DNA from: an uncultured Granulosicoccus sp.
GTDB lineage: Bacteria; Pseudomonadota; Gammaproteobacteria; Granulosicoccales; Granulosicoccaceae
Direction of reading: 5' to 3'
DNA length: 64,000 nucleotides
Assembly (NCBI GenBank): GCA_947495035.1
Contig: CANLXI010000006.1
Coordinates: 124,001 to 188,000, forward strand
How positions within the stretch are numbered: position 1 is the first letter of the stretch; each line of letters begins with the position of its first letter. The notes beneath the pieces were generated by a model. That model searched no databases, was not told the DNA's origin, and saw only the letters and a list, made by a program, of their open reading frames with translations. This document shows positions 53,826 to 62,156 of this stretch, piece by piece. The position numbers and the translations under genes are program-made.

Positions 53826-55724
53826 TCAACGGCTCACGAATACCTCCACCTGCAGCTCATCATCAACAGGCACATCAACCACATCATCGCCGATCAACAT
53901 GCGAATCGTGCCGGTATCGTCCGGTACGGGTGTTGCAATTACCGAACTGCCATCGGCCGCGGTCACGCTGATGCTGCCTTCGGTCCATTGGTCCAGCGGT
54001 TCTTCTGCTTCCGTATCGCCTTCGTAGCGCAATGAGATGTTGACGCTCAGGCGTTGATCGGACACGGCAGGAATGTCGGCATCGAAGCTGATGTCACTGC
54101 TGGAATCGCGGTACATGACCGTCGGTTGCAAGGTGGTGATCGGTTCGGCAAAGGACAGGCCGACACGCCTGCCCATCTCGGCCGTGAAGTCATGAACGGC
54201 AAGCGTGATACTGCCATCGGCTGCGATGTTTTCGTAGTGCTCCACGGTCCAGCTGTCGTTGATCCGGACTCCGTCACGATAGGGCATGGTTCGAGTCTGC
54301 TCGGAGTCGTAGAAGTACTGTTGGTCCTCTGCGAAGGTTTGCACCTCGATGCCCTCGTACTTGTAGTAACTCTCCGGGCCGCGTGAGGCCGGGTACAACT
54401 GCACCTGCCCACTGTAGATGCCCGTTGGCAGAGAACAGTCGGAATAAGTCGACACATATCCCTGGCCATCACCACCACCTAGAATGATCGGCAAGGAGGC
54501 ACTGCCTCCGGCGTCACAGCTGTAGTCGCCACCGGCAGAACCACCTGGAATCTCGGTGCTACCAGGCACCAGAGTCAGGCCATTGGCCGTGGTTACACCC
54601 GCGCTACGATAGTTGATGAAGAGCTCCTTGAGTGCCTCATGTGGACGCTGCATGGCCGCTTCAACAACTTCAAAGGGCTTGCGATTGGCAATGGCGATGA
54701 TTTCACGCAGCACCTGTTCGGCATTTGCCAGGGTGATGGCCGCTGATACCGGTGGAGTCACTGTGCCTGTGGTTGCCGGCACCTGGATGCTGGCGGCGCT
54801 TGACTGCCTGCCTTGTTCGTCAATGGCGACTATTGCATAGGTCCTGTCGCTGGCGGCGGGGGAATCGCCGTCAAGGTAGCTGGTACCGTCGGTAACGCCC
54901 AGTACTTCTGCATTGCGACTGATCTGGAACATCTGGCCCGGGCGCTGACGCGCCCAGAACAGTTCCAGAACGGAATCGGAGTAGATGGCGACTGTCAGGT
55001 TCTCTGGCGTCTGCCGTCCTTGCTCAGTGCCGCCCGCAGATCCGCTGGCGTCATCAAGTGTGGTCAGGCTGAGCTGCGAGTCTCTGGATACTGCGCCCGA
55101 GCTGTCACGGGCACGCACCCTCAGTTGCAGGCTGGTGCCTGGCGTCAGGCCGTCCAGATACAGGCTGGTGCCGGCGCTGCTGCCGAGTCTCTGCTCGCCA
55201 AGGTAGATGTCGTATTGCAAGCCGGGAATTGCCGCCCGGGTCCAGAACAGCTCGGCGGCCGTTGGCGAATAGACCTGTGCATGGAGATCCTGCGGGGCGG
55301 GTATCGCATTCAGCTGGCTCATGACATCGGCGGCATTGATGCCCAGATAGGGATCGTGCACGACCCAGACGTTGTCGATCGTTTCCACCGGTGGCGCGGT
55401 ATAGACGGCATCGATGTCGCCGACAACAATGCCCTGGATACGCTGTCGTGTGGAGTGATTGATGACATGGTAGCTGCCATCACTCACCTCGCAGGCTGTC
55501 CCGTCGCGATTGCCCGAGGGGGTATCCCCCAGGGTGTACACCTGGTATTCACACATGGTGGTCCAGTCGCTGGCACTCTGGACTTGCAGATAGCCATGGG
55601 TAGCGTTGCCCCAGCTCAGGGTATTGCCTTCCACCCTTACCTGAAAACGATCTGCAGCCAGAACCTTGCCGGTGGTTGACATCAGCAACAGGCAGCCCTG
55701 CAGTGCCAGTACACGGTGATTCAT
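53826..55724 (-). CDS. Exported fibronectin type III protein of the amine-oxidase-like cluster
   Basis: A 632-residue secreted protein. The signal peptide (MNHRVLALQGCLLLMSTTGKVLA) is followed by about 130 residues with no recognised fold. Two fibronectin-III-like domains come next (starting PQDLHAQVYSPTAAELFWTR and PENLTVAIYSDSVLELFWAR), then a helical linker and a beta-rich C-terminal half of unknown type. GAGGA lies upstream of the ATG at 55724. It is the last gene of a four-gene minus-strand cluster with copper-amine-oxidase-like proteins. A scaffold, adhesin or sugar-binding role is possible. The paired repeats keep the same opening pattern (SxxxxELFW), suggesting an internal duplication. 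Confidence 0.8.
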   Translation of the reverse strand: MNHRVLALQGCLLLMSTTGKVLAADRFQVRVEGNTLSWGNATHGYLQVQSASDWTTMCEYQVYTLGDTPSGNRDGTACEVSDGSYHVINHSTRQRIQGIVVGDIDAVYTAPPVETIDNVWVVHDPYLGINAADVMSQLNAIPAPQDLHAQVYSPTAAELFWTRAAIPGLQYDIYLGEQRLGSSAGTSLYLDGLTPGTSLQLRVRARDSSGAVSRDSQLSLTTLDDASGSAGGTEQGRQTPENLTVAIYSDSVLELFWARQRPGQMFQISRNAEVLGVTDGTSYLDGDSPAASDRTYAIVAIDEQGRQSSAASIQVPATTGTVTPPVSAAITLANAEQVLREIIAIANRKPFEVVEAAMQRPHEALKELFINYRSAGVTTANGLTLVPGSTEIPGGSAGGDYSCDAGGSASLPIILGGGDGQGYVSTYSDCSLPTGIYSGQVQLYPASRGPESYYKYEGIEVQTFAEDQQYFYDSEQTRTMPYRDGVRINDSWTVEHYENIAADGSITLAVHDFTAEMGRRVGLSFAEPITTLQPTVMYRDSSSDISFDADIPAVSDQRLSVNISLRYEGDTEAEEPLDQWTEGSISVTAADGSSVIATPVPDDTGTIRMLIGDDVVDVPVDDELQVEVFVSR

Positions 55725-55895
55725 GATGGTGTTTCCTCGTTGAGCGTCATCGATATCCATGACCAGACGAGCCGAGTCGTTGCGAGCCCTGTCGGCCTGT
55801 GCAGCGGTTTCCGCTTGCCGATATCGTACTCTCGAGCGTGGCAGCCGGGGTATTACGGGGAAAAGCACCATGTAGCTACAGCCACGCTGGCGGTC

Positions 55896-57527
55896 TCAGC
55901 CAGACCGTCTCCATCGTCCGGCAAGCAGCAGGCACAGCATGGTCAGCCACCAGGGGCTGACCGACCCGCTCGAGCGTCTGGGTACCGACACATCGCCCAC
56001 TTTCCAGTCGAAGCTGCTGCTGGTCTGGTAGTGATCGTCCCGCACGGCGACCGACACGGTGTAATTGCCAGCCTGCCGGGTGGATCCCTGCAGGTGCCCA
56101 CGCGTGTTCATGCGCACCCCGGGTGGCAGGCCGGAGGCGGTAAAGCTCAGGACGTCGTTGTCGGGGTCTTCGGCCGACAGGTGACCGTGTATCAGGTCCC
56201 CGGGATCGTTCTCCAGATTGACCAGGTCGACGAAACTCGGTGGACTGTTGGGCAGTGAGGCCAGTGAGCTGGTACCCGTCAGCAGATTCCGGGGCTGCAT
56301 GACGAAACCGTCCCAGTGGGTGTGCATATTGCGCTGATCTTCACTGCGAGGCACATGATGAAAGCCGACCCGATGCCACAGCACGATATCCTGTCCTGCG
56401 ATGGACTGACCATCGACATACTGCAATACGTGGTTGAGGCAGTCGGGGTTGAAGCGGGCATTCTGGCTGGCGAATCGTTCACAATCGTTGGCGACCGTGA
56501 CAAACAGATCGTAGGCTGAATAGGGTTCCACTTCCTCACGCACGAAGCGATGTCCGAGGCGTAGCGGTTCGATCGTGTAGGCCGGGCTGTCGATGGCCTC
56601 GCTGGCGCTGATCTGCCAGCTCTGCTGGGTGTCGGGATCGATCTGTCGCGCCTGTTCGGTGTCGAAGGTCTCGCTTTGACGAATACGGCGGCCATCACTC
56701 TGCAACACATAGCGTGTTTCGGAGAAGCGATCATCGGTGGCCGATTCCCCGAGATCGAAATCCAGGCGCCAGTAGTAGTTGTGGGTGTGTGACAGCCACA
56801 GGGTGTCGGGGTCGTTCTGCAGGACACGTCCGTAGGGCAGATCGATTTGGGCCGAGCTGCGTTGCAAGGCACCGGTAGCCCCGACGCCCGGTTCCATGGC
56901 ACCGTCATCGTAGAAGCTCCAGCTGATGATGTAGGCGTAGGCACCGACTTGCGATACGGAAAACAGGTTCAGGCTTTCGGCCTTCACCGAACGGTTTGCC
57001 GTACGGTAGCCATTGTCGCTCTGGCCGCGCCAGCGGCAGATGGCCGGGCGAGTCTGCACATCGAGCAGCTCTCCCTGAGGGCAGTCAGCCTCGGTAAGTG
57101 TCAGCAGATAGCCGCCACCGAGACCGTATTGGGTGACATCGTTGTAGGTGACGTCACTGTCATCGTAGGCCACGTGCAGCTGGCTCAGTCTGGCAGAGCT
57201 GAGCACCGGCAGCGGCTCGCCATCGGGAGGGGTGTACTGCACATCCGTCAGTACCAGGTTTTCGCGGATGCGCGACTCCCAGCACAGATCCCAGACAGCG
57301 CCGTTGGAGAAGGTCTCGGTGATGCGCGAGTCGGCATCACAGGCCGGTTCCGCCGCTTGTGCCTGCCTGAAGCCCAGGCCAATGCCGGCCGACTGCTCAT
57401 CATCGACGTGAAGCGTGAGTAGACAACTGACCGAAAGCAGGGTGATCAGGGCCAGCCGGCGAGCAGTTCGGGGCAGGGTATCGTTCAAGGCTCTGCGCAG
57501 TAGAGTGTCCAGTTTTGTCGCCATCAT
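55896..57527 (-). CDS. Copper amine oxidase-like catalytic-domain protein with C-terminal anchor
   Basis: A 543-residue exported protein, numbered from the ATG at 57527. After a signal region (to about residue 60) it begins directly with the catalytic beta-sandwich of copper amine oxidases, without N1-N3 domains. The topaquinone Tyr is kept (VGAYAYI, Y197), but the usual Asn before it and acidic residue after it are both Ala. The copper ligands H247, H249 (LSHTHNYYW) and H391 (GFHHVPRSED) are present, as is the candidate base Asp in NDVTQYGLG (D130). An Ig-like domain (PPSFVDLVNLENDPGD onward) and a Ser-Gly, hydrophobic, Arg-rich tail (LTMLCLLLAGRWRR) resembling a GlyGly-CTERM sorting signal end the chain. 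Confidence 0.78.
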   Translation of the reverse strand: MMATKLDTLLRRALNDTLPRTARRLALITLLSVSCLLTLHVDDEQSAGIGLGFRQAQAAEPACDADSRITETFSNGAVWDLCWESRIRENLVLTDVQYTPPDGEPLPVLSSARLSQLHVAYDDSDVTYNDVTQYGLGGGYLLTLTEADCPQGELLDVQTRPAICRWRGQSDNGYRTANRSVKAESLNLFSVSQVGAYAYIISWSFYDDGAMEPGVGATGALQRSSAQIDLPYGRVLQNDPDTLWLSHTHNYYWRLDFDLGESATDDRFSETRYVLQSDGRRIRQSETFDTEQARQIDPDTQQSWQISASEAIDSPAYTIEPLRLGHRFVREEVEPYSAYDLFVTVANDCERFASQNARFNPDCLNHVLQYVDGQSIAGQDIVLWHRVGFHHVPRSEDQRNMHTHWDGFVMQPRNLLTGTSSLASLPNSPPSFVDLVNLENDPGDLIHGHLSAEDPDNDVLSFTASGLPPGVRMNTRGHLQGSTRQAGNYTVSVAVRDDHYQTSSSFDWKVGDVSVPRRSSGSVSPWWLTMLCLLLAGRWRRSG

Positions 57528-57667
57528 CGTGTTCGGATCCCGGTGCAGGCGCCATTGCCGGCCTCTGTACAGGTGTCTGCTCAGGAACCAGCCCTGGCAT
57601 TTGCTGCAGCCCTGCGCTGAAAAGTCCGACTGCCTGTTTGCCGGTGTCTGCCACCATTGCCCTCGCA

Positions 57668-58879
57668 CTAGTCATTCACCTCGAAGGGTGAGGCCGCCGT
57701 CCAGTCGAAAGGGGTCAGGTCGAACTGCAGGGACACATCACGCAGGACTGGCCAGTCCTCGATGCTCGGATCCAGCGTGCGCGAAAGGCTGTACCAAAGC
57801 ACTGGCTGGTTGCCTTGCAAGGGGTCACCGTCGATGAAATCATCGAGCGACTCTCCGCAGCCGGTTGTTCGGGACGCGCTGTTGCCCGGCTCGGTTTCGC
57901 CGCTGTTCAGCCAGGCGTGCCGTTCGCAGGCCTGGAACACGGTAACGGCGCCGTCGGACTGTGCCCACTCCATGCCGGTGTTGGAGAAACTGAAGCCACT
58001 GTTGGCAGGGTCCAGGTAGTAACCGGCGCCACTGGCATCCACGATGCGCCAGCCGCGAAAATTCTCGCGTTCCACCTGCAGCAGCGTTTCGCTGGTCAGC
58101 GTTCTGACCTGCATCGGGCGTCGGTTGCCAGCAGTGGTATCGAGCGGAAAATCGAATTGTTCCACACGATCTGCGGTGGGTGTATCCAGTTCGAATACCA
58201 TGCGCCAGTTGGCCAGCAAGGTAGCGCGCGTCAGCGCTTCGGTATCTGCCGGAATGGCCTGCGCATGCTCAGGGTCCTGATTGGTAAGCGCTGCGCGACC
58301 GGAGAGGCTCAGGCCAGGGCGAATCTGACCATCCTCGGTGAAGGTGAAACTGCTGGTCCAGCTCAGGGTTTCTCGCTGGAAGGCGCTGCTGAGTTCCAGC
58401 TTCTGACTCTGAATGGCGGGACGCTGGGCGTACTTGGCGAGTATGCGATTGTCGCTGACGCGCGAACAGACGGCCGCAGCATGACCGGAGACGTTCAGGC
58501 GGGTGCCGTCACAGCTGTTGTCATTCATGCTGATGATATCGGTGGCCTCGGCGCTGCGAGGAGGCTGCAGCGACGGCTGTATCTGGGCAATGGGAGCGCG
58601 ACTGTCGTGGTAGTGCAGCAGCAGCTGACCCAGGTGGGCTTCGGCAATGACCGGGCGCAGACTGTCTCCAGGTGCGCGGTAGCGAACCGAGCGCACGGTC
58701 AGGCCGTGAGATTCCTCGACGGCAATGCACATGGACCAGGTGGCACCGGAGCTGAAGGCATGATCCACCGCCAGCTGCGCTCCGCAATCGGTCTGTTGGG
58801 CGTGCACCGGGGCAATCAGTCGCAGGAGCAGCAGTGACAGCAATGCCGCAGGCAGGCGAATCCGGCTCAGCTTGCTCAT
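57668..58879 (-). CDS. Copper amine oxidase-like pseudoenzyme (catalytic residues lost)
   Basis: A 403-residue exported protein (signal peptide to VHAQ) that aligns by eye with the catalytic domain encoded just downstream: matching starts (HAFSSGATWSMC / ETFSNGAVWDLC), the strand FTFTEDGQIRPGLSLSG / WSFYDDGAMEPGVGATG, NWRMVFELD / YWRLDFDLG, and VLW near the end. At the topaquinone position the Tyr is Leu. The HxH copper pair is absent, and the third His falls at Leu in TLDPSIED. It therefore cannot form topaquinone or bind copper in the normal way. It may instead be a structural or regulatory partner. Its start overlaps the upstream gene by ATGA. Confidence 0.75.
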   Translation of the reverse strand: MSKLSRIRLPAALLSLLLLRLIAPVHAQQTDCGAQLAVDHAFSSGATWSMCIAVEESHGLTVRSVRYRAPGDSLRPVIAEAHLGQLLLHYHDSRAPIAQIQPSLQPPRSAEATDIISMNDNSCDGTRLNVSGHAAAVCSRVSDNRILAKYAQRPAIQSQKLELSSAFQRETLSWTSSFTFTEDGQIRPGLSLSGRAALTNQDPEHAQAIPADTEALTRATLLANWRMVFELDTPTADRVEQFDFPLDTTAGNRRPMQVRTLTSETLLQVERENFRGWRIVDASGAGYYLDPANSGFSFSNTGMEWAQSDGAVTVFQACERHAWLNSGETEPGNSASRTTGCGESLDDFIDGDPLQGNQPVLWYSLSRTLDPSIEDWPVLRDVSLQFDLTPFDWTAASPFEVND

Positions 58880-59619
58880 CGACGCCGCAACTCGCCGACT
58901 TGTTGTGTGTTCAGATGAATGAGAGGTTCGGTCGTGAAGACGGTATGGCTGGCATCAAACAGTGACAGCAGCGCACAACGCGATACCAGACAGGGATCTC
59001 CACTGTCCAGTGGTTCGTGGATACTGGCCTTGACGTCCAGTTCGTCCAGCGTCGTGAACGGTGTCGCATTGCGCAGGGCGTGTTCCGCCTGCAATGCTGC
59101 CAGCAGGCTGGCATCGCGTTCCAGCAGGCTTCTGGCAAAGGCGATTTCCTGCTCGCTCAGTGGCAGATGCACGGACTCGATGCGTTGCTGCCGTGTCAGG
59201 GTTCGATTCTCGAGATCGATGACCAGCATTCTGGCGGATTGAGTCGTGTAATCATACTGGTAGACTCTGGCATGGCGCACCTGGCCGGCATTCTTGCTTT
59301 CCTGCTTCTCGATGAACAGGGTCTGCACCCCGAGCGGGTGAGACTGGTGTTTGCCGGCAGCGTCCGACCAGGGGACTTGTGCAGCCAGGGAAGCGGCCAC
59401 ATGTTGCTCTTCTGCCAGCAGGCCTCGGGCGTGGCCCGAAGTTTGCCAGATCAGCAGTACCAGTAGCAGCAGGAGCCTTGCCGGCGACCGAGTCAGCTGC
59501 CGGATACAATGCTGCCCCTTGCGGGTAGAAACGGCGGCCTGGCGCGCCAGCACGGTGTACAGGCGAGAAAGCCGCAGCAGCAGAAGTACCGGGGGGCGGA
59601 ATGGGAATGATTTCGTCAT
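58876..59619 (-). CDS. Exported protein resembling the N3 domain of copper amine oxidases
   Basis: A 247-residue protein. An arginine-rich N-terminus and a hydrophobic segment (ARLLLLLVLLIWQTSGHA, about residues 47-64) form a signal or anchor. The mature part reads like the small N3 domain that precedes the catalytic domain in copper amine oxidases: RHARVYQYDYTTQSARMLVIDL, LTRQQRIESVHLPLSEQEIAFARSLLERD and a final ALQAEHAL helix. A C-terminal segment has two cysteines (CLVSRC). The ATG at 59619 is preferred over 59634 or much longer starts that run into the divergent gene. It overlaps the pseudoenzyme gene by 4 bases. Confidence 0.6.
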   Translation of the reverse strand: MTKSFPFRPPVLLLLRLSRLYTVLARQAAVSTRKGQHCIRQLTRSPARLLLLLVLLIWQTSGHARGLLAEEQHVAASLAAQVPWSDAAGKHQSHPLGVQTLFIEKQESKNAGQVRHARVYQYDYTTQSARMLVIDLENRTLTRQQRIESVHLPLSEQEIAFARSLLERDASLLAALQAEHALRNATPFTTLDELDVKASIHEPLDSGDPCLVSRCALLSLFDASHTVFTTEPLIHLNTQQVGELRRR

Positions 59620-59691
59620 GCTATTGTCAATCATACGATGCTTGCGGGCTGTTCGCCGGTATCTCGATCGCAACCTGACCTTTTTGAGTGA

Positions 59692-60351
59692 ATGAACACT
59701 GACTGGATCCACTATTTTGGCTATGGTTCCCTGGTGAACCGGGAAACACGACCGGCCGACGAGATTGCGCATTCGGCGCGGCTCAATGGTTGGCAGCGTG
59801 TCTGGGACCATCGAGTGACCGATCCTGCCCGGGAGAAGCGATGCACATCGCTGAGTATCGAACCTACTTCCGGCGTGGTGGTGCAGCCCGGGCAGGAAGT
59901 GGTTCCCGCGGGAATCGATGGCGTCGTGGTGCGATTGCCACTGGCGCACCTGCCACAGCTTGATGCCCGGGAAGCCGGCTACGACCGCCTGAGCCTGCCG
60001 CTGAGTGACTTCGAACTGTCGGACGAGCTGCGCCAGCAGATGTTCGAGGAAGGGGTGGAGAGCATCATGGTCTACCGCAGCCAGACAGAGAATCGCCTGC
60101 TGGCCGATCAGGGCAATCCGGTATTGCAAAGCTATGTGGATTGCGTCATGGCCGGTTACCTGCAGCGCTTCGGTGAACAGGGGGTGCAGGACATGGTCAA
60201 CAGTACGCGTGGCTGGGAATGCCCGTTGTTCGACGATCGCCGCGATCCCTTCTACCCGCGCTGGGTCGATGTCGATGACAGTAGCCGACAATACTTCGAC
60301 TCCCTGATCATGGCGCAGCTGGATCTGCAGCAACGCAGCCATCTGGCCTGA
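59692..60351 (+). CDS. Gamma-glutamylcyclotransferase-like protein
   Basis: A 219-residue protein of the GGCT/ChaC-like fold. The N-terminal substrate-binding loop is YFGYGSLVNRETRP (YGSL at residues 11-14), and the catalytic acid is likely the Glu in LDAREAGYDR near residue 84, as in the family. Members convert gamma-glutamyl peptides or glutathione to 5-oxoproline. The C-terminal half has extra helices not typical of the minimal fold. It is divergent from the amine-oxidase-like cluster and followed by the DUF3581 gene on the same strand. Confidence 0.8.
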   Translation: MNTDWIHYFGYGSLVNRETRPADEIAHSARLNGWQRVWDHRVTDPAREKRCTSLSIEPTSGVVVQPGQEVVPAGIDGVVVRLPLAHLPQLDAREAGYDRLSLPLSDFELSDELRQQMFEEGVESIMVYRSQTENRLLADQGNPVLQSYVDCVMAGYLQRFGEQGVQDMVNSTRGWECPLFDDRRDPFYPRWVDVDDSSRQYFDSLIMAQLDLQQRSHLA

Positions 60352-60576
60352 CTCGTCCTGCGATCGTCGATGTCGCAATGGCACGACAATCGGCTGAATA
60401 ATGCATGCCACAACCCCTGAGCGGTTGCTGGCAGCAGCCTGCATCGGTACAGGGTTCTGACGGCCCCGGCAGGCACCTCGAATTCATCACAAGTCTCATG
60501 CGCAAGTTGTCCCATCAATCACTTGCGACACCGGGTGGTGTTTGCGATCATGGGCGGCTGATTGACGAGGCCATGC

Positions 60577-61344
60577 ATGGACATATCAAGATTCATCACG
60601 GAGAGTGATGGGGCTGTATCCTTCGAAGAAACACAGGCCAGTGCCTTTGCCAAGGGTGTGGCTGGCGATTTCAACCCGATTCATGACCCGCAGAGCAAGC
60701 GTTTCTGCGTGCCTGGTGACTTGCTGTTCTCGGTGCTGCTGCATCGCTATGGCGCGGCAAGACATACCCGTGTGCAGTTCTCCGGCATGCTCGATGGCAA
60801 GACCCGCATGCTGCTGCCGCCCGCCGTGGATGGACAGGCCGACATTACCGATGCGCGCGATCGTGCGCTGCTGAGCCTGTCACTGGACGGAGAACGATTT
60901 ACCGACCAGAGCTTCATTGCTCAGTTGTGTGAGCAGTACGTGCGCTTCTCGGGACAGACCTTCCCCGATGTGCTGGTCCCTTTGATGCGCAGTGCAGAGA
61001 CGATGATCAACCCGGCCCGACCCATGGTGATCTACAGGAACATGTCCATCGATCTTGAAGACTCGGCAGTGGCCTTGTTCGTCGATTCGGCCGATGGACA
61101 GTTGGCGCGGCTGCGCGATACCATCGATGGCCAGCTGACGCTGGAGCTGGCTGATTCCGATATCAGTGTCGATGGGCGCAAGGGGCAGGTGCAATTGAAG
61201 TTCGATATCGAAGTGGCAGGCCGGACCATCGGTACCGGTGAGAAGAACCTCGTACTCAGTGGCTTGCGAGAGTACGACGAGGCGGCCATGCAGGTTGTTG
61301 TCGATGAATACAACCAGCGTCGCCACGCCTATCAGGGAGTTTGA
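60577..61344 (+). CDS. DUF3581-family protein
   Basis: A 255-residue protein matching DUF3581 of gammaproteobacteria. The N-terminal FEETQASAFAKGVAGDFNPIHDP recalls MaoC/hot-dog hydratases, where Asp and His in the GDFNPIH stretch are catalytic. A second hot-dog-like half follows. The ATG at 60577 has GAGG 6 bases upstream. Its stop is 2 bases before the next start, an HSD10-like dehydrogenase, so both may act on hydroxyacyl or enoyl thioesters. The exact reaction is unknown. Confidence 0.82.
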   Translation: MDISRFITESDGAVSFEETQASAFAKGVAGDFNPIHDPQSKRFCVPGDLLFSVLLHRYGAARHTRVQFSGMLDGKTRMLLPPAVDGQADITDARDRALLSLSLDGERFTDQSFIAQLCEQYVRFSGQTFPDVLVPLMRSAETMINPARPMVIYRNMSIDLEDSAVALFVDSADGQLARLRDTIDGQLTLELADSDISVDGRKGQVQLKFDIEVAGRTIGTGEKNLVLSGLREYDEAAMQVVVDEYNQRRHAYQGV

Positions 61345-61346
61345 AC

Positions 61347-62111
61347 ATGCGTTGTGAATCCGAAGTCTCCGTCGTCATCACGGGCGGTGCCTCAGGCCTG
61401 GGGCGTGGTACCGCGTCCCATCTGTCTTCACTGGGATGCCGGGTTGCCGTCCTCGATCTGCCCAATGAGGCCGCGGCGGCCGAACTGGCCAGTGATGGTA
61501 TCGGTTTCGTTGCCTGTGACATCACGCAGGTAGAGGCGGTGGATGCCGCCATCGAACAGGTGATTGCCAGCCAGGGTGTACCCCGGGTCGTGGTCAATTG
61601 CGCCGGTATCGCCCCGGCGGCTCGCAGTGTCAGCCGCGACGGGGCGCACGATGCCGATCTGTTTGCCCGAGTCATCAGCGTCAACCTGACCGGTTCCTTC
61701 CTGGTTGCCTCGCGATTCGCAGCGCATATGGTCGGCAACGAACCGGGCGAGGATCAGGAGCGTGGTGTCATCATCAATACCGCTTCGGTAGCAGCCTTTG
61801 ACGGACAGGTCGGTCAGTGCGCCTATTCGGCGTCCAAGGCCGGTATCGTCGGCATGACCTTGCCCATGGCACGAGATCTGGCATCGCTGGGCGTGCGGGT
61901 CTGTGCCATTGCCCCGGGAATCTTCGAAACGCCGATGGTTACCGGCATGCCGGATGAGGTGCAGCAGAGTCTGGCCGCTCAGGTGCCGTTTCCCAAACGT
62001 CTGGGCAAGCCGTCGGATTATGCGACACTGGTCCAGCACATCATCGAGAACACGATGCTCAATGGAGAGGTCATCCGACTCGATGGTGCCATACGCATGG
62101 GTGCCAGATAG
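61347..62111 (+). CDS. Type II 3-hydroxyacyl-CoA dehydrogenase (HSD10-like SDR)
   Basis: A 254-residue SDR whose C-terminal half closely follows human HSD17B10: DGQVGQCAYSASKAGIVGMT with the catalytic Tyr and Lys, then RVCAIAPGIFETPMVTGMP, VPFPKRLGKPSDYATLVQHI and GEVIRLDGAIRMG. The Rossmann motif GGASGLGRG is near residue 13. The enzyme oxidises 3-hydroxyacyl-CoA (including 2-methyl-3-hydroxybutyryl-CoA) with NAD+. AGGGAG lies 8 bases before the ATG at 61347. It is coupled to the DUF3581 gene. Confidence 0.88.
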   Translation: MRCESEVSVVITGGASGLGRGTASHLSSLGCRVAVLDLPNEAAAAELASDGIGFVACDITQVEAVDAAIEQVIASQGVPRVVVNCAGIAPAARSVSRDGAHDADLFARVISVNLTGSFLVASRFAAHMVGNEPGEDQERGVIINTASVAAFDGQVGQCAYSASKAGIVGMTLPMARDLASLGVRVCAIAPGIFETPMVTGMPDEVQQSLAAQVPFPKRLGKPSDYATLVQHIIENTMLNGEVIRLDGAIRMGAR

Positions 62112-62156
62112 TCTCGACAAACCTGGTCCACACGTTCCACTTCGCATGGAGGCGAA

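Noticed and set aside
54813..55679. 288-codon open frame antisense to the fibronectin-III protein
   Set aside because: It is a shadow of a well-supported minus-strand gene with signal peptide and repeats; the translation has no known fold.
57815..58837. 340-codon open frame antisense to the amine-oxidase-like pseudoenzyme
   Set aside because: The minus-strand reading has a signal peptide and matches the paralogue next to it; the antisense frame has neither.
59620..60444. Long N-terminal extension of the N3-like gene across the divergent cyclotransferase gene
   Set aside because: It is the open complement of a clear plus-strand gene. The signal-peptide start at 59619 is far more plausible.
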